In this document: positions 1-8,799 of the stretch, piece after piece | Position numbering within the stretch: position 1 is the stretch's first letter | Layout: the number at the start of each line of letters is the position of its first letter | Source of the DNA: Bacillota bacterium | GTDB lineage: Bacteria > Bacillota > Clostridia > Acetivibrionales > DTU013 | Assembly: GCA_023433505.1 (NCBI GenBank) | Contig: JAEZCO010000007.1 | Coordinates: 140,379 to 204,378, forward strand | Length of the DNA stretch: 64,000 nt | Direction of reading: 5' to 3' | Made by a program: the position numbers and the translations under genes | The notes under the pieces: model-generated | Told to the model about the DNA's origin: nothing | Databases searched by the model: none | What the model saw: only the letters and a program-made list of their open reading frames with translations

Positions 1-866
1 GCACGGTAAGCTCCGCTTTCCCCAAAGGTATCCTGCAGGCCGATTCGCTTCAAAAACGCCGGGTGGTTTTCCGACAGGCATTCTGCAATGGCCCCGCCCA
101 GTCCTCCGATCACCGTATGCTCCTCCACACTGACCACGGCCCCCGACTTTCTTGCAAAACGGAGCAGTGAATCACTGTCGAAGGGCTTTAATGTCGGGAA
201 CTCAAGAACAGCGGCCGAAATCCCTTCCTTCTCCAACAGCCTGGCTGCCTCCAAGGTTTCATTCAATAACGTCCCGCTTACTGCCAGCGTGATATCCGTG
301 CCAGCCTTCAGCTCTTTTGCTTTTCCTATTTCAAAAGCTTCGTCTCCTCCATGGCTGGAACCCACATGATCCCGGGAAATCCGCAGATACACCGGCCCCT
401 TGTGCTTCAGCATGGCCCGGACGGCTCCCCGCACGGTTTCGATGTCCGATGGCACCAGCACCGTCATGTTGGGCATTGCGCGCATCAGCGCCATATCCAG
501 GACCGATTGGTGACTGGCTCCGTCAGCAAAGTCTGATAACCCCGCGTATCCTCCTGCCAGTTTTACATTCATATTGTTATAGGCGATCAGGCTTCTTACA
601 GGGTCGCCTGCCCGAAGTGTCAATAAAAATGCAAAGGTGCTCGCTACCGGAATCAATCCGCAGGCGGCCATGCCTGCCGCAGCGCCCACCATATTTGCCT
701 CGGCAATTCCAAAGTTGAAAAACCTCTCCGGATACTTTTCACCAAAAAGCTTTGTCTGTGTGCTGCTGGAAACATCCGCATCCAGTACCACCATTTCCGG
801 AAATTCCTCTCCCAGTTCGCGCAGCATTTCTCCAAATACAAGCCTCATGGGCTTTAATTCCGCCAT
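1..866 (-). CDS. Transketolase, C-terminal subunit (partial, runs off left edge)
   Basis: This is the pyrimidine-binding half of a split transketolase; 288 codons are visible and the C-terminal end lies beyond position 1. The translation shows the FNFGIAEANM segment, whose Glu is the residue that activates thiamine diphosphate in this family, followed by the SDFADGASHQ stretch and the LVPSD motif. The ATG at 866 is preceded by GGAGGA at good spacing and lies 33 bases after the stop of the N-terminal subunit, so the two halves are cotranscribed. Split transketolases serve either the pentose phosphate pathway or dedicated sugar pathways such as apulose-4-phosphate cleavage (AptA/AptB). The operon context favours a catabolic role, which is inference. 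Confidence 0.93.
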   Translation of the reverse strand, partial: MAELKPMRLVFGEMLRELGEEFPEMVVLDADVSSSTQTKLFGEKYPERFFNFGIAEANMVGAAAGMAACGLIPVASTFAFLLTLRAGDPVRSLIAYNNMNVKLAGGYAGLSDFADGASHQSVLDMALMRAMPNMTVLVPSDIETVRGAVRAMLKHKGPVYLRISRDHVGSSHGGDEAFEIGKAKELKAGTDITLAVSGTLLNETLEAARLLEKEGISAAVLEFPTLKPFDSDSLLRFARKSGAVVSVEEHTVIGGLGGAIAECLSENHPAFLKRIGLQDTFGESGAYR

Positions 867-899
867 CTTCCATTCCTCCGATCCTTCTGCGGATGCTGT

Positions 900-1730
900 T
901 TACGTATACGCAGACAGGCTTTTGCTGATTTCCTCCACTGCCTGTTCATACTCTTCCTTCCCTATGGGTTTTCCATGCCATGCAGCCTTACCTTCCATGA
1001 AGGAGACGCCTTTTCCTTTTACCGTCTCTGCAAGGATAACTACCGGGGCTTTCAATTCCAGCGCCTTTGCAAAATGATAACGCAACGCCGTGACATCGTG
1101 TCCGTCACAGACCAGTGTCACGAATCCAAAGGCCTCCATTTTCGATTTCAAATCTCCCATGGGCATCACTTCATCGACAGTGCCATCCAACTGGACACGG
1201 TTTTTGTCAATGATCACCACAAGGTTATCCGGCCTCCATTTGGCGGCAGACATCAGTGCTTCCCAGTTTTGTCCCTCCTGCAGTTCTCCGTCCCCGCAGA
1301 GTACAAAAACCCTGTGGCTTTTTCCCTGCAGCTTCGCTGCCAGCGCCATGCCAATCCCAACGGAAATCCCCATGCCCAAAGATCCGGTGGACATTTCCAC
1401 CCCAGGCAGCTTGAACATGCATGGATGCCCCTGAAGACAGCTGTTCAGCTGCCTTAACGTACCCAATTCCTCCGGAGGGATGATTCCCTTTCTTGCCAGT
1501 GTAGCATACAGGGCTGGAGCTCCATGTCCCTTACTGAGGATAAACCGGTCCCGTCCGGGCCAAAGCGGTTCTTCCGGCCGGAAGCTCAAAAACTCGTCAT
1601 ATAAAACCGTTATTATTTCCGCCATGGACAGGCTTCCGCCGCTGTGTCCGCTGCCGGCCTTGTAGATCATCTTGATAATACTCAGCCGCAATTCCTGAGC
1701 ACTTCTTTGCATTTCTGCCACATCGGCCAC
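900..1730 (-). CDS. Transketolase, N-terminal subunit
   Basis: Thiamine-diphosphate-binding half of a two-subunit transketolase, 276 aa, normal for the family. It has GSGHSGGSLSM near the N-terminus and the diphosphate/metal motif CGDGELQEGQNWEA, followed by DKNRVQLDG around residues 150-190. The start is a GTG at 1730 behind AGGTGAGG; an internal ATG six codons later is possible. The partner subunit follows directly. Together they would transfer a two-carbon ketol unit between sugar phosphates in the cytoplasm. The real donor cannot be read from the sequence. Presence in an operon with RpiB-type and TIM-barrel isomerases suggests a specific pentose route. Confidence 0.94.
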   Translation of the reverse strand: MADVAEMQRSAQELRLSIIKMIYKAGSGHSGGSLSMAEIITVLYDEFLSFRPEEPLWPGRDRFILSKGHGAPALYATLARKGIIPPEELGTLRQLNSCLQGHPCMFKLPGVEMSTGSLGMGISVGIGMALAAKLQGKSHRVFVLCGDGELQEGQNWEALMSAAKWRPDNLVVIIDKNRVQLDGTVDEVMPMGDLKSKMEAFGFVTLVCDGHDVTALRYHFAKALELKAPVVILAETVKGKGVSFMEGKAAWHGKPIGKEEYEQAVEEISKSLSAYT

Positions 1731-1768
1731 AAAACCTCACCTCTTTCTGAATCCATTCAACTGTTGTC

Positions 1769-2605
1769 TCAACCATGTTTCGGAATCTTATTGTAGTGCT
1801 CAAGCATCGGAAGGATATATTCCGCCGCGCTCCGAGCTGCGGTATCCGGGTCCGGCACAGGCAGAATCTCTATAGCGGCCCATCCGTCAAACTCAGCTGC
1901 TTTCAGGCCTTCGAACACCTCGCGGAAATCGATATGCCCGCTTCCCGGAGCCAGCCGGTTGGAATCTGCGAGGTGGATGTACCGGATTTTGGAGGCGTTT
2001 CGTGCCAGACTGTCTCCGAGCCTGTCGTCTTCGATATTCATGTGGAAAACATCGGGCATCAGCCCCAGATTGGAAAAATTGAGCCTTGCAAGCAGCTGCC
2101 TGCCTTCGTCAAGATTGTTAATAAAATTAATTTCATACCGGTTCACGGGTTCCAGTACCAGGGAAACGCCTTTTTTACCGGCAATACCGCAAATACGGTC
2201 CGCAGTGTCCGCAAACAGCGCCTCGGCTTCCCCGGGGGTTTGGCCCTTGCCGATAAAGCCCCGCGCCCTTCCGATGTTGACCAGCCCCCCAAAATCTGCA
2301 GCCAGTTCAATCAGCCCGGTAAATACACCGATCACTTTTTCCCTTATTTCTTTGTCCGGATGGGTAAAATACAGGTCCAAAGCGGCATAGACCTGCCCCG
2401 TGCTGATACAGCTGACTTCCATGCCATGCCTGCCAAGCCATTGGGATAGAGCTGCCGGTTCTATCTCCTCCGCAGTTTTCAAAGCCAGCTCAACACCATG
2501 ATAGCCGTATTCCGACGCTTTCCTTATTGATTCTTCAAAACCTCTCCACACTACAAAGGTGGAGGGCATGGCATCCTTTCCCGAGATTGCCACCGATAGT
2601 TTCAT
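1769..2605 (-). CDS. Sugar phosphate isomerase/epimerase (xylose isomerase-like TIM barrel)
   Basis: 278 aa cytoplasmic TIM-barrel protein of the AP-endonuclease-2 / D-tagatose 3-epimerase fold. Likely divalent-metal ligands are visible in order: Glu in LEPVNRYE, Asp in MPDVFHMN, His in IRYIHLADSN and Glu in WAAIEILP. The start is the ATG at 2605 with AAGGAGAG upstream; an upstream in-frame start would overlap the preceding gene. Family members interconvert ketoses and aldoses or act as 3-epimerases. Sitting between a hydrolase and split transketolase, it probably feeds the transketolase. A D-apiose isomerase-like role is one possibility but unproven. Confidence 0.88.
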   Translation of the reverse strand: MKLSVAISGKDAMPSTFVVWRGFEESIRKASEYGYHGVELALKTAEEIEPAALSQWLGRHGMEVSCISTGQVYAALDLYFTHPDKEIREKVIGVFTGLIELAADFGGLVNIGRARGFIGKGQTPGEAEALFADTADRICGIAGKKGVSLVLEPVNRYEINFINNLDEGRQLLARLNFSNLGLMPDVFHMNIEDDRLGDSLARNASKIRYIHLADSNRLAPGSGHIDFREVFEGLKAAEFDGWAAIEILPVPDPDTAARSAAEYILPMLEHYNKIPKHG

Positions 2606-2642
2606 ACTGCCTCTCCTTATTTGCAGGTATTTTGAATAGAAA

Positions 2643-3461
2643 TTATGAATTAAGAAGCCTTGTACACCATTCATTCACAAGAGCGGCAAACAGTTCTTCC
2701 TGTTCTATCTGCAAATTGTGCCCTGCTCTATCCAGGACAGCAAATGTCGCTCTCGGAAAATTTTCCAGAATGCCCCATGCATCCTTATATCCAACGCAGG
2801 AGTCCTGTTTGCCTAGGATTATAAGGCTGGGTTTATTATATTTCCCATTCGCCTTATCCACATCAAACGAGAATTCATACCCGGTTTCCTGAAAATGACT
2901 CAGAAACGTTTCATCGGCAATTTCAATTCCCGACATTATTTCGTTTTTGAATCTTTTATAAATTGTTTCGCTCTGAACCACGGCCATGGAATTAAAATTC
3001 TCGGCCTCTTCGGGCGGCAGCTCAGATATTAATGCCTCATCCTTTACTAAAATAACCTGTCCGGGGACATTCCGTTTTTTATGATCCGCTATAATAACAG
3101 GACAAATCAATAAAACGCCGTCTACCCTGTCTGCCATTTTATTGATTACTCCTCTTGCCAGATAGCCGCCGTAGGACTCTCCCGCAAGCAGGAAATTTTC
3201 ACCGGGGATGAGCTTTTCTATAAATTCGATGATGATCTCAAGCATCCTATCGGCATTGACGATCCATTCGGCACTCCCGGACTCTCCCATCCCCGGCAGG
3301 TCCATATAGATCCTTTTATAATTTTTTTCAAGCTCTGACACCGTCTCCATGCACCCCGCCATTACTCTATGGTCCACAGAATAGCCATGCAGCATCAGGA
3401 TTGGTTTTCCCTCACCTAGGATTTCATAGTTTATTGATAAATCTTTTATCTTGCATTTCAT
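2643..3461 (-). CDS. Alpha/beta hydrolase
   Basis: 272 aa alpha/beta-hydrolase-fold protein. The oxyanion HG motif appears in LMLHGYSVDH, the nucleophile elbow is GESYGG (Ser), the acid is probably the Asp in LGKQDSCVG, and the catalytic His is in RAGHNLQ, so the triad is complete. It has no signal peptide and is cytoplasmic. The ATG at 3461 has GGGGGAGA upstream; an in-frame TTG six codons earlier would lack a site. It lies in the LacI-controlled operon, where a de-esterifying role on imported oligosaccharides is plausible; the substrate is unknown. Confidence 0.85.
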   Translation of the reverse strand: MKCKIKDLSINYEILGEGKPILMLHGYSVDHRVMAGCMETVSELEKNYKRIYMDLPGMGESGSAEWIVNADRMLEIIIEFIEKLIPGENFLLAGESYGGYLARGVINKMADRVDGVLLICPVIIADHKKRNVPGQVILVKDEALISELPPEEAENFNSMAVVQSETIYKRFKNEIMSGIEIADETFLSHFQETGYEFSFDVDKANGKYNKPSLIILGKQDSCVGYKDAWGILENFPRATFAVLDRAGHNLQIEQEELFAALVNEWCTRLLNS

Positions 3462-3571
3462 CTCTGTTCTCCCCCGCAAATGCTTTGGAACAGGCGAGTG
3501 CTCTCTGTTCCATGTTTCAGCGCTTTTAAATTTGAAGCAAGGTTTGAGGCGGCTAATTGCGGCCTTTTGTT

Positions 3572-4924
3572 TTACAGGTATTCGTTTTGGGTTTTATTAT
3601 ATACCTGCACCGTCCTCTGAACAAGCTCTGAAATGCTGCCGTTTGTGTAGCATGACGCTACAGTCCTGATGGTATCGTTAAAAGGCGCCACCCATTTTTG
3701 ATCAATCCTGTCATAGCCAATGGCCGCGCCTACTATGCTGCCCACAGTAGCGCCATTGCAGTCTGTGTCGGTACCGCACATGACTGCTGTACCGATCGTC
3801 CTGGTGTAATCCAGTTGACCATGCAAAAGTGCCAAAATACAAAAGGCAAGATTGTTCAAGCCCCCTGCAAAAGGCAAGTGTCCGTATTTCTGATAAATCC
3901 TGTCACAGGTGATTGTCCAGTCGTTATCCTTTGCATGCCATTCCCTGACTTCTGCGGCCAGCCCTGCCAGCCTGGATTTACGCGGAATTACCGATAAACC
4001 GCCCTGAAGTATAGTATCCACCGTAGGATTTTTGCTCAAAGCCGTACTTATGCAGGCTGCAACAAACATAGAGCCGTAAAGGCCGTTTTTGACCATGTTG
4101 AGAGAGGCCTCCCGATGGGCTATCCTCGCGGCCCTCCTTGGATTGCCCGGAGCTATGTAGCCCCAGAAATCGGAACGTATCGTCCCGTTGATTCCTTCGC
4201 GCATGGGATTCAATTTTGTTGCAAATTCGCCCACCTGTTCTTCATAAGGCCTGTCTTCCGTCATATTTATGAGATGAAAAACCGACTGCTTCATTGCCGA
4301 CCATAATTGGGTATAGGGTACATTTTCAAGGACGTTTCTGCACACGTCATAATGAGAAAAGCCCAGACCTTTTTTCTCGGTCAAATTCAGCGCAAGGATG
4401 GTATATCTTGTGTCATCATCGTCTTCAACATAGGAAATGTTTCCCTTGGTGGATTTTTTATGCGGCACCCTTATGCCCAGCTTTTCAGAGCAGGCAGGAA
4501 CCCAGTCCGTCAAAGGATAGGCGTCTGCGCTTTCAAGATAATCTTTGATATACTGCCTTCCGACTCCGATTTCAAAAGGTTTTCCCAGTATAACCCCTGC
4601 ACATCTGCCGTGCCACGCCCCCCTGACCTTTTCCTCATACCGCTCGTCATCTATGGGGTCAATTTGCGGAGGTTCTGCAGCATTCTTAATAATTTCCTCA
4701 AAATCATTGGGTTCTTCATAGGGATAATCCGGACAGAGCCCTTCTTCCCTGAGTTTCCAAAGAGCAATATAGGCTTCCTCCCAATCCTTTTCAGAAAAAG
4801 CGCCTCCGTCTTTTTTCCCTTCGACGGATTCAGGCTTGAATTCATCGCCGATCCTGTAGCCCTCTCCCTTTAATTGAGTATACTCGATTGAATATATATC
4901 TTTCCAACTTGCAAAGCCCGGCAT
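3572..4924 (-). CDS. ADP-ribosylglycohydrolase-fold protein (DraG superfamily)
   Basis: 450 aa. The DraG-type core begins after about 100 residues with GAWHGRCAGVILGKP, contains an acidic metal-binding stretch VEDDDDTRY and ends with the signature GTDTDCNGATVGS, the usual Asp cluster for the binuclear Mg site. The N-terminal extension with paired Trp/Tyr residues also occurs in the second copy at 12795-14120. Start ATG 4924 has GGAGGA six bases upstream. Canonical family members remove ADP-ribose from proteins, but here the gene sits between an RpiB-type isomerase and a hydrolase in a sugar operon. Hydrolysis of a furanosyl bond in a small sugar substrate is therefore an attractive inference. 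Confidence 0.86.
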   Translation of the reverse strand: MPGFASWKDIYSIEYTQLKGEGYRIGDEFKPESVEGKKDGGAFSEKDWEEAYIALWKLREEGLCPDYPYEEPNDFEEIIKNAAEPPQIDPIDDERYEEKVRGAWHGRCAGVILGKPFEIGVGRQYIKDYLESADAYPLTDWVPACSEKLGIRVPHKKSTKGNISYVEDDDDTRYTILALNLTEKKGLGFSHYDVCRNVLENVPYTQLWSAMKQSVFHLINMTEDRPYEEQVGEFATKLNPMREGINGTIRSDFWGYIAPGNPRRAARIAHREASLNMVKNGLYGSMFVAACISTALSKNPTVDTILQGGLSVIPRKSRLAGLAAEVREWHAKDNDWTITCDRIYQKYGHLPFAGGLNNLAFCILALLHGQLDYTRTIGTAVMCGTDTDCNGATVGSIVGAAIGYDRIDQKWVAPFNDTIRTVASCYTNGSISELVQRTVQVYNKTQNEYL

Positions 4925-4954
4925 ATCGATTCCTCCATTCAAGTCAGTTTGTTT

Positions 4955-5446
4955 TTATAGATTCCGGTTCCCGGGAGTCCATCCTTGCGTTTCGCACAAG
5001 GCTTCCTCCACTTCCGCAATCAGTCCCAGCGAAATATCGTGCCTGCCGCCCTCATATTCTGTCGCCAGCCAGACATCAAGAATGTCCAGCGCTTCAAACA
5101 CTCCGGTGATTTTTCCACCCAGACAGAGAATATTTGAATTGTTGTGGGCCCGGGTCATCCTGCCCATATAGGTGCTTGTACAGAGGGAGGCCCGTACTCC
5201 CTTGTATTTGTTGGCAAGAATGCTCATACCTATACCGGTAGAGCATATAAGTATACCCCGTTCAGCCGCTCCTGTCGAAACCGCCTCTGCAACCTCTGCG
5301 GCAAAATAGGGATAACGTACGATTTCAGTGGAATTACTGCCGACATCCTTATAAGGCAAACCTTTCTGATTTAAGTATTCGATAATTTGCTGCTTTAATT
5401 CATAACCGCCATGATCATTTCCTATCCATATAGGGGTATGTGTCAT
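4955..5446 (-). CDS. rpiB: RpiB/LacA/LacB-family sugar-phosphate isomerase
   Basis: 163 aa, typical for the family, and first gene of the operon. It has the DHGG phosphate/substrate motif near the N-terminus (DHAG in many relatives), the catalytic Cys in CSTGIGMSI and the HNNSNILCLGG segment. The ATG at 5446 follows GGAGGATAGT; a TTG four codons upstream is less likely. The reaction would be aldose-ketose isomerisation of a phosphorylated pentose or hexose, supplying the transketolase at the end of the operon. Substrate assignment between ribose 5-phosphate, allose 6-phosphate and rarer sugars is not possible by eye. Confidence 0.9.
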   Translation of the reverse strand: MTHTPIWIGNDHGGYELKQQIIEYLNQKGLPYKDVGSNSTEIVRYPYFAAEVAEAVSTGAAERGILICSTGIGMSILANKYKGVRASLCTSTYMGRMTRAHNNSNILCLGGKITGVFEALDILDVWLATEYEGGRHDISLGLIAEVEEALCETQGWTPGNRNL

Positions 5447-5458
5447 ACTATCCTCCAA

Positions 5459-5504
5459 TGAAACGTTTCATATTCATTATAATATTTCCTCTTTGAAAAG
5501 TCAA
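5459..5504 (-). promoter_or_regulatory. Promoter and LacI-type operator of the rpiB-transketolase operon
   Basis: Reading the minus strand, TTGACT (5499-5504) and TATAAT (5476-5481) are separated by exactly 17 bases, a near-consensus sigma-A promoter. Just downstream lies the perfect 12-base palindrome TGAAACGTTTCA (5459-5470), overlapping the transcription start and ending 13 bases before the ATG. Its position predicts repression. A related half-perfect copy precedes the lacI gene at 9843-9854. Confidence 0.82.
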
Positions 5505-5534
5505 GCAGCCGGCTGCCAGAGACAGAATTTTAAA

Positions 5535-5558
5535 GGGACAGCTGCTTCCAGCTGCCCC
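5535..5558 (-). terminator. Probable terminator after the beta-helix gene
   Basis: On the minus strand GGGGCAGCTG and CAGCTGTCCC form a hairpin with a GAAG loop, followed by CTTTAAAATT. It lies about 65 bases after the stop at 5623 and before the rpiB promoter, so it separates the two transcription units. Confidence 0.55.
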
Positions 5559-5622
5559 TGCCCAGGTTGTTTATCCATGCCTGCTATTATAACGGTATCC
5601 GGCAATTATGCCGGATCATATT

Positions 5623-8397
5623 CTATTGCAGGGCTGCCGCCTGCAAGGTTACATTCCCGGAACCGGAATTCATGGTCCATTTGACCGTCAATGTCCTGTT
5701 TGCCGATGCCGCACTGTATGCAAGCGTATATACGGCGTCATACTGACCCGATTCGTTGGATACTGAAGTATCGATATAGCTTGCTGCCGAGCCGTCGGAC
5801 AATATAGCTTCCAGCTTGCCCCCCGACTGCCACCCTCCAACATATACCTTCAGCGTCCGGGTAGTGGTATCCGCCGGTGCAGCGATCTGAAAGCCTTTAT
5901 TTACACCGCTTATATAGATGCCGTTGGTATTGTTCGAACCGCTGGCGGTAGGTGTGCCATTGGTCCATGACATGGACCGCGAGTCATCGCCATAATTATT
6001 GACGGTACCTGACCCCACCCGGGTATAGTTGCTGATCCGGCTTCCCCCGCCCGACTTATGGTCATAACCCGACCAATGTGCCCAGTCTGTAGTGCCTACG
6101 GAAGTGAGATTGACACTTGCCGCGGACAAAACGCCGGACCCGGACAAGGAACCGCCGCCCGGCGCAGGTGTGGGTGTCGGTGTAGGTGTTGGTGTGGGTG
6201 TAGGAGTTGATGTAGGTGCAGGCGTTGATGTAGGTGCAGGCGTTGGCGTCGACCCTCCCTGGGGCCATGGAAATGAAGCTCTTAAGCCAATCTCTGACTG
6301 GTCAATGTTTACAAACCCTCTTGCCAAAGCCGGAGAGCCAGCTTGCAATGTGAAATTGCCGTTTGCGGCATCCACAAATAACGGATCCATGCCTGTAACC
6401 GAATTTCGGTCAAACTTGCCGTCAAACAAGGTTTTCCAGTCTTCAAAGGTACCTTCTCCGGGCAGTGCGCTCTCTATATCCCCGTAGTTATAGGAACCGC
6501 CGTTTGGGAAATAGAACACATTGTTGTTGGAAGCGGTGAAGGTATCCGGATCCCATGGGCCGTCCCCGCTCCATATGAGGTAGAAAGCCACTGCGCCAGG
6601 CATATAATAAATGTTATGCGTTAAGGTTATATCGCTGACGGGATATTTTCTGGGATCATCCTGATCATAGTTCAGCATTCCGACGGTATCCCACGTGACA
6701 AGATCCGGATCATCCTGATAAAAGATATTATTGTCAACGACATTGTGCTCGCCCTTCACATACAAATCAAACATATCGCTGCCGCTGCTTATGTTACGGA
6801 TAATGTTGTTTCTGACTGTAAAATTACGCGAAGAGTCATCCAGATAAATACCCGAAATTCCCACACCAAGACTATTGGGTATGGTATTCCCGCAGTCATG
6901 AATGTAATTGTTGCTTATCACATTATTGACGCCGCTGACCCTGTAAGTGTGTATCGGACCGATATCGGTCCCTTCCTTTACACAATTTGTTATTTCATTG
7001 AAGCTCACATTGTTATTATTGTGCCGGTCGCTGTCATTATCAAATGCACGTACGGCAAAATTTACCGACCCGTCGATTTTATTGTGTGTAAAATTGACGT
7101 ATTGGTTGTTGTAATTCGTAAATGCACTGGAATAGCCGTTTACGATGCCGGTATTTTCAATCAGATTGTTATCGATGGTAATAATGCTGCAGCTGTCGTC
7201 TATCATGTTTATACCATAGAGTCCCGTATTTTTAAACCAGTTATCGGTGATAGAGCAGTTGGTGGTTGTCGTAGCATATCCCCTCATAAAAACCGCATTG
7301 GTTCCCGCATTGTACAGTTTGGATCTTGTTACGGTAATGTTGTCGACATCCTGCAAGGCGAACAAGGCATCTCTTGAGAAATAGGGGCTGTCTTCAAAGA
7401 CGGGGATTTTACTGCTGCAGTCCGTATCCTCAATCTGCAGGTTGGTAAAAGTTATATCATGTACCTTGTTGTTTGCGCCGGTGCCTGTCAGCTTGAATAT
7501 TGACATTACCTTGGGTGCAATGATTTCCTGGTTTGCTATGGGCAGACTCATTGGGTAGTAATAAAGCCAGCCGGCAGTTTGGTCAAGAAAAAATTCGCCC
7601 GGCTGATCCAGCAATTCCCGTGCTCCCTGGACATAGTACTTTGTCCCGACGCCGACATCCAGCCAGTTAGCGCAGGCATCGCTCATGGTGATCACACGGC
7701 TGCTCCTGTTGATATTTGTGATGGGAAAGGTTTGCGAATAGGTTTCCTCCATTATGGTATGGATCTGGGCAGGAGTTTTCGTATAGTCAAAGGTTGGTAA
7801 ATCCCCTTGATTGAACTTGAGCTGTGTTTGCTTATTGGAGCCTGTGCCGGCTGACTGTAAGTAGGTGCCTGCATTGGGGTACCGTGCCATCACACCCGGG
7901 GTATCATTTTCATACAGTCTGTTGAATGTCCACGAGGTGCCGCCATTTATTTCATTTACATTTATTTTATAGATGCTGCCCGATAAGTTGCCCCATGCGT
8001 TGTCCGAATCCAGGGTCCACCCGGCCAAAGCCCGTCCGCCGATGATTCTTGGCATGGTATCGCCCGGATAACCCGCATAATAGATTTTATGTCCGTTTGT
8101 ACCCGAATCGCTTGGCCCAAAATTAATGGCAGCATCGATGAAATAATTTCCGCCTCTTAAATATACATAGATGTCGCGTTCCATCCTGCTGTTTATGGTC
8201 CTTACAACATCACGGGCCTTTGTGATGGTCTTCCACGGACTTTCTATACTGCCATTGCCTGCTGTGTCACTGCCTAAAGGTGAAACATAATATTTTATCG
8301 GGTCCTCAGCCAGTGCTTTGGAACAGGGCATGCCCAGAAATACACTTGTTATAAGCATGCACATGATAATAAGGATGGCTAGACTCTTTTTTGACAT
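5623..8397 (-). CDS. Secreted right-handed beta-helix glycosidase-like protein with C-terminal accessory domain
   Basis: 924 aa. A signal peptide (about residues 1-30, ending near KALAEDP) is followed by YYVSPLGSDTAGNGS and WKTITKARDVVR, the entry of a parallel beta-helix protein, with many Asn-rich coils (NNLIEN, NNNNVSFNEI) and the GARELLDQPGEFFLD element seen in GH141-like proteins. The helix spans roughly 35-710, then a Thr-Pro linker (about 718-752) and a C-terminal domain of about 170 aa containing TDWAHWSGYDHKSGG and TTRTLKVYVGGW, possibly carbohydrate-binding. ATG 8397 has GGAAGGAG upstream. Known GH141 members act on fucosides or xylan; the family label is my best match, not proven. 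Close paralogue at 31791-33935. Confidence 0.78.
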   Translation of the reverse strand: MSKKSLAILIIMCMLITSVFLGMPCSKALAEDPIKYYVSPLGSDTAGNGSIESPWKTITKARDVVRTINSRMERDIYVYLRGGNYFIDAAINFGPSDSGTNGHKIYYAGYPGDTMPRIIGGRALAGWTLDSDNAWGNLSGSIYKINVNEINGGTSWTFNRLYENDTPGVMARYPNAGTYLQSAGTGSNKQTQLKFNQGDLPTFDYTKTPAQIHTIMEETYSQTFPITNINRSSRVITMSDACANWLDVGVGTKYYVQGARELLDQPGEFFLDQTAGWLYYYPMSLPIANQEIIAPKVMSIFKLTGTGANNKVHDITFTNLQIEDTDCSSKIPVFEDSPYFSRDALFALQDVDNITVTRSKLYNAGTNAVFMRGYATTTTNCSITDNWFKNTGLYGINMIDDSCSIITIDNNLIENTGIVNGYSSAFTNYNNQYVNFTHNKIDGSVNFAVRAFDNDSDRHNNNNVSFNEITNCVKEGTDIGPIHTYRVSGVNNVISNNYIHDCGNTIPNSLGVGISGIYLDDSSRNFTVRNNIIRNISSGSDMFDLYVKGEHNVVDNNIFYQDDPDLVTWDTVGMLNYDQDDPRKYPVSDITLTHNIYYMPGAVAFYLIWSGDGPWDPDTFTASNNNVFYFPNGGSYNYGDIESALPGEGTFEDWKTLFDGKFDRNSVTGMDPLFVDAANGNFTLQAGSPALARGFVNIDQSEIGLRASFPWPQGGSTPTPAPTSTPAPTSTPTPTPTPTPTPTPAPGGGSLSGSGVLSAASVNLTSVGTTDWAHWSGYDHKSGGGSRISNYTRVGSGTVNNYGDDSRSMSWTNGTPTASGSNNTNGIYISGVNKGFQIAAPADTTTRTLKVYVGGWQSGGKLEAILSDGSAASYIDTSVSNESGQYDAVYTLAYSAASANRTLTVKWTMNSGSGNVTLQAAALQ
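6163..6252. repeat. Low-complexity repeat encoding the Thr-Pro linker
   Basis: About 90 bases of imperfect six-base units (GGTGTN / GGTGCA) inside the beta-helix gene encode alternating Thr/Ser-Pro and Ala-Pro. It is an interdomain linker of the type found in secreted cellulases. Copy number is likely to vary by slippage. Confidence 0.85.
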
Positions 8398-8799
8398 ATT
8401 CGACACTCCTTCCGTTTTGTTCCTGTGTTTTTTCATTTTGTGCCGGGTATCTTCATTATCTGATATACACGGATGATGTCTGTGAGATGAAATAAAAAGG
8501 CAGCTTTAAAAAACATGCTACGTGCTCATAAGCCTGTCATCTCCTTCTAGGGCATATTTTCTTTCCAGAATGCGCTTGAATGAAGTGATTTAAACGAAAT
8601 ACCGCTTAACACGCTAAAAGAAATGCGGTGACCGCAGGGACCAACGAATACCGCTCCCTGCGTTTTCCATTATATAAGCCTGTACATAAAAAAAATAGTG
8701 TAATAAATGATACTTTCATGTGAATATTGACTATACTTTTTTACTGCAAAATTGGAACATCTTTCATTTTCAGTATAAGATTCCTTCAAGCGAAAACGC
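8398..8799 (-). promoter_or_regulatory. Leader of the beta-helix gene with 5' hairpin and promoter
   Basis: This 402-base gap between lacI and the beta-helix gene has no convincing gene. On the minus strand a TATAAT (8669-8674) is followed seven bases later by an 8-bp hairpin (CGCAGGGA and TCCCTGCG, 8633-8662), so the predicted mRNA starts in a stable stem and has a leader of about 260 nt. No good -35 box is seen, which suggests activator dependence. The same hairpin read on the plus strand is followed by TTTT but no plus gene precedes it. Confidence 0.45.

Noticed and set aside
2903..2912. GAAACGTTTC palindrome inside the alpha/beta hydrolase gene, matching the core of the LacI operator
   Set aside because: It encodes ordinary codons (Glu-Thr-Phe) in a conserved reading frame and lies far from any promoter, so chance is the simpler explanation.
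5505..5516. Palindrome GCAGCCGGCTGC upstream of the rpiB promoter
   Set aside because: It abuts the -35 box but has no second copy near lacI or other genes; it may be incidental.
6163..6252. Regular short repeats that could be taken for a CRISPR-like or regulatory array
   Set aside because: The units are six bases long and in frame with a Thr-Pro linker of a secreted enzyme.
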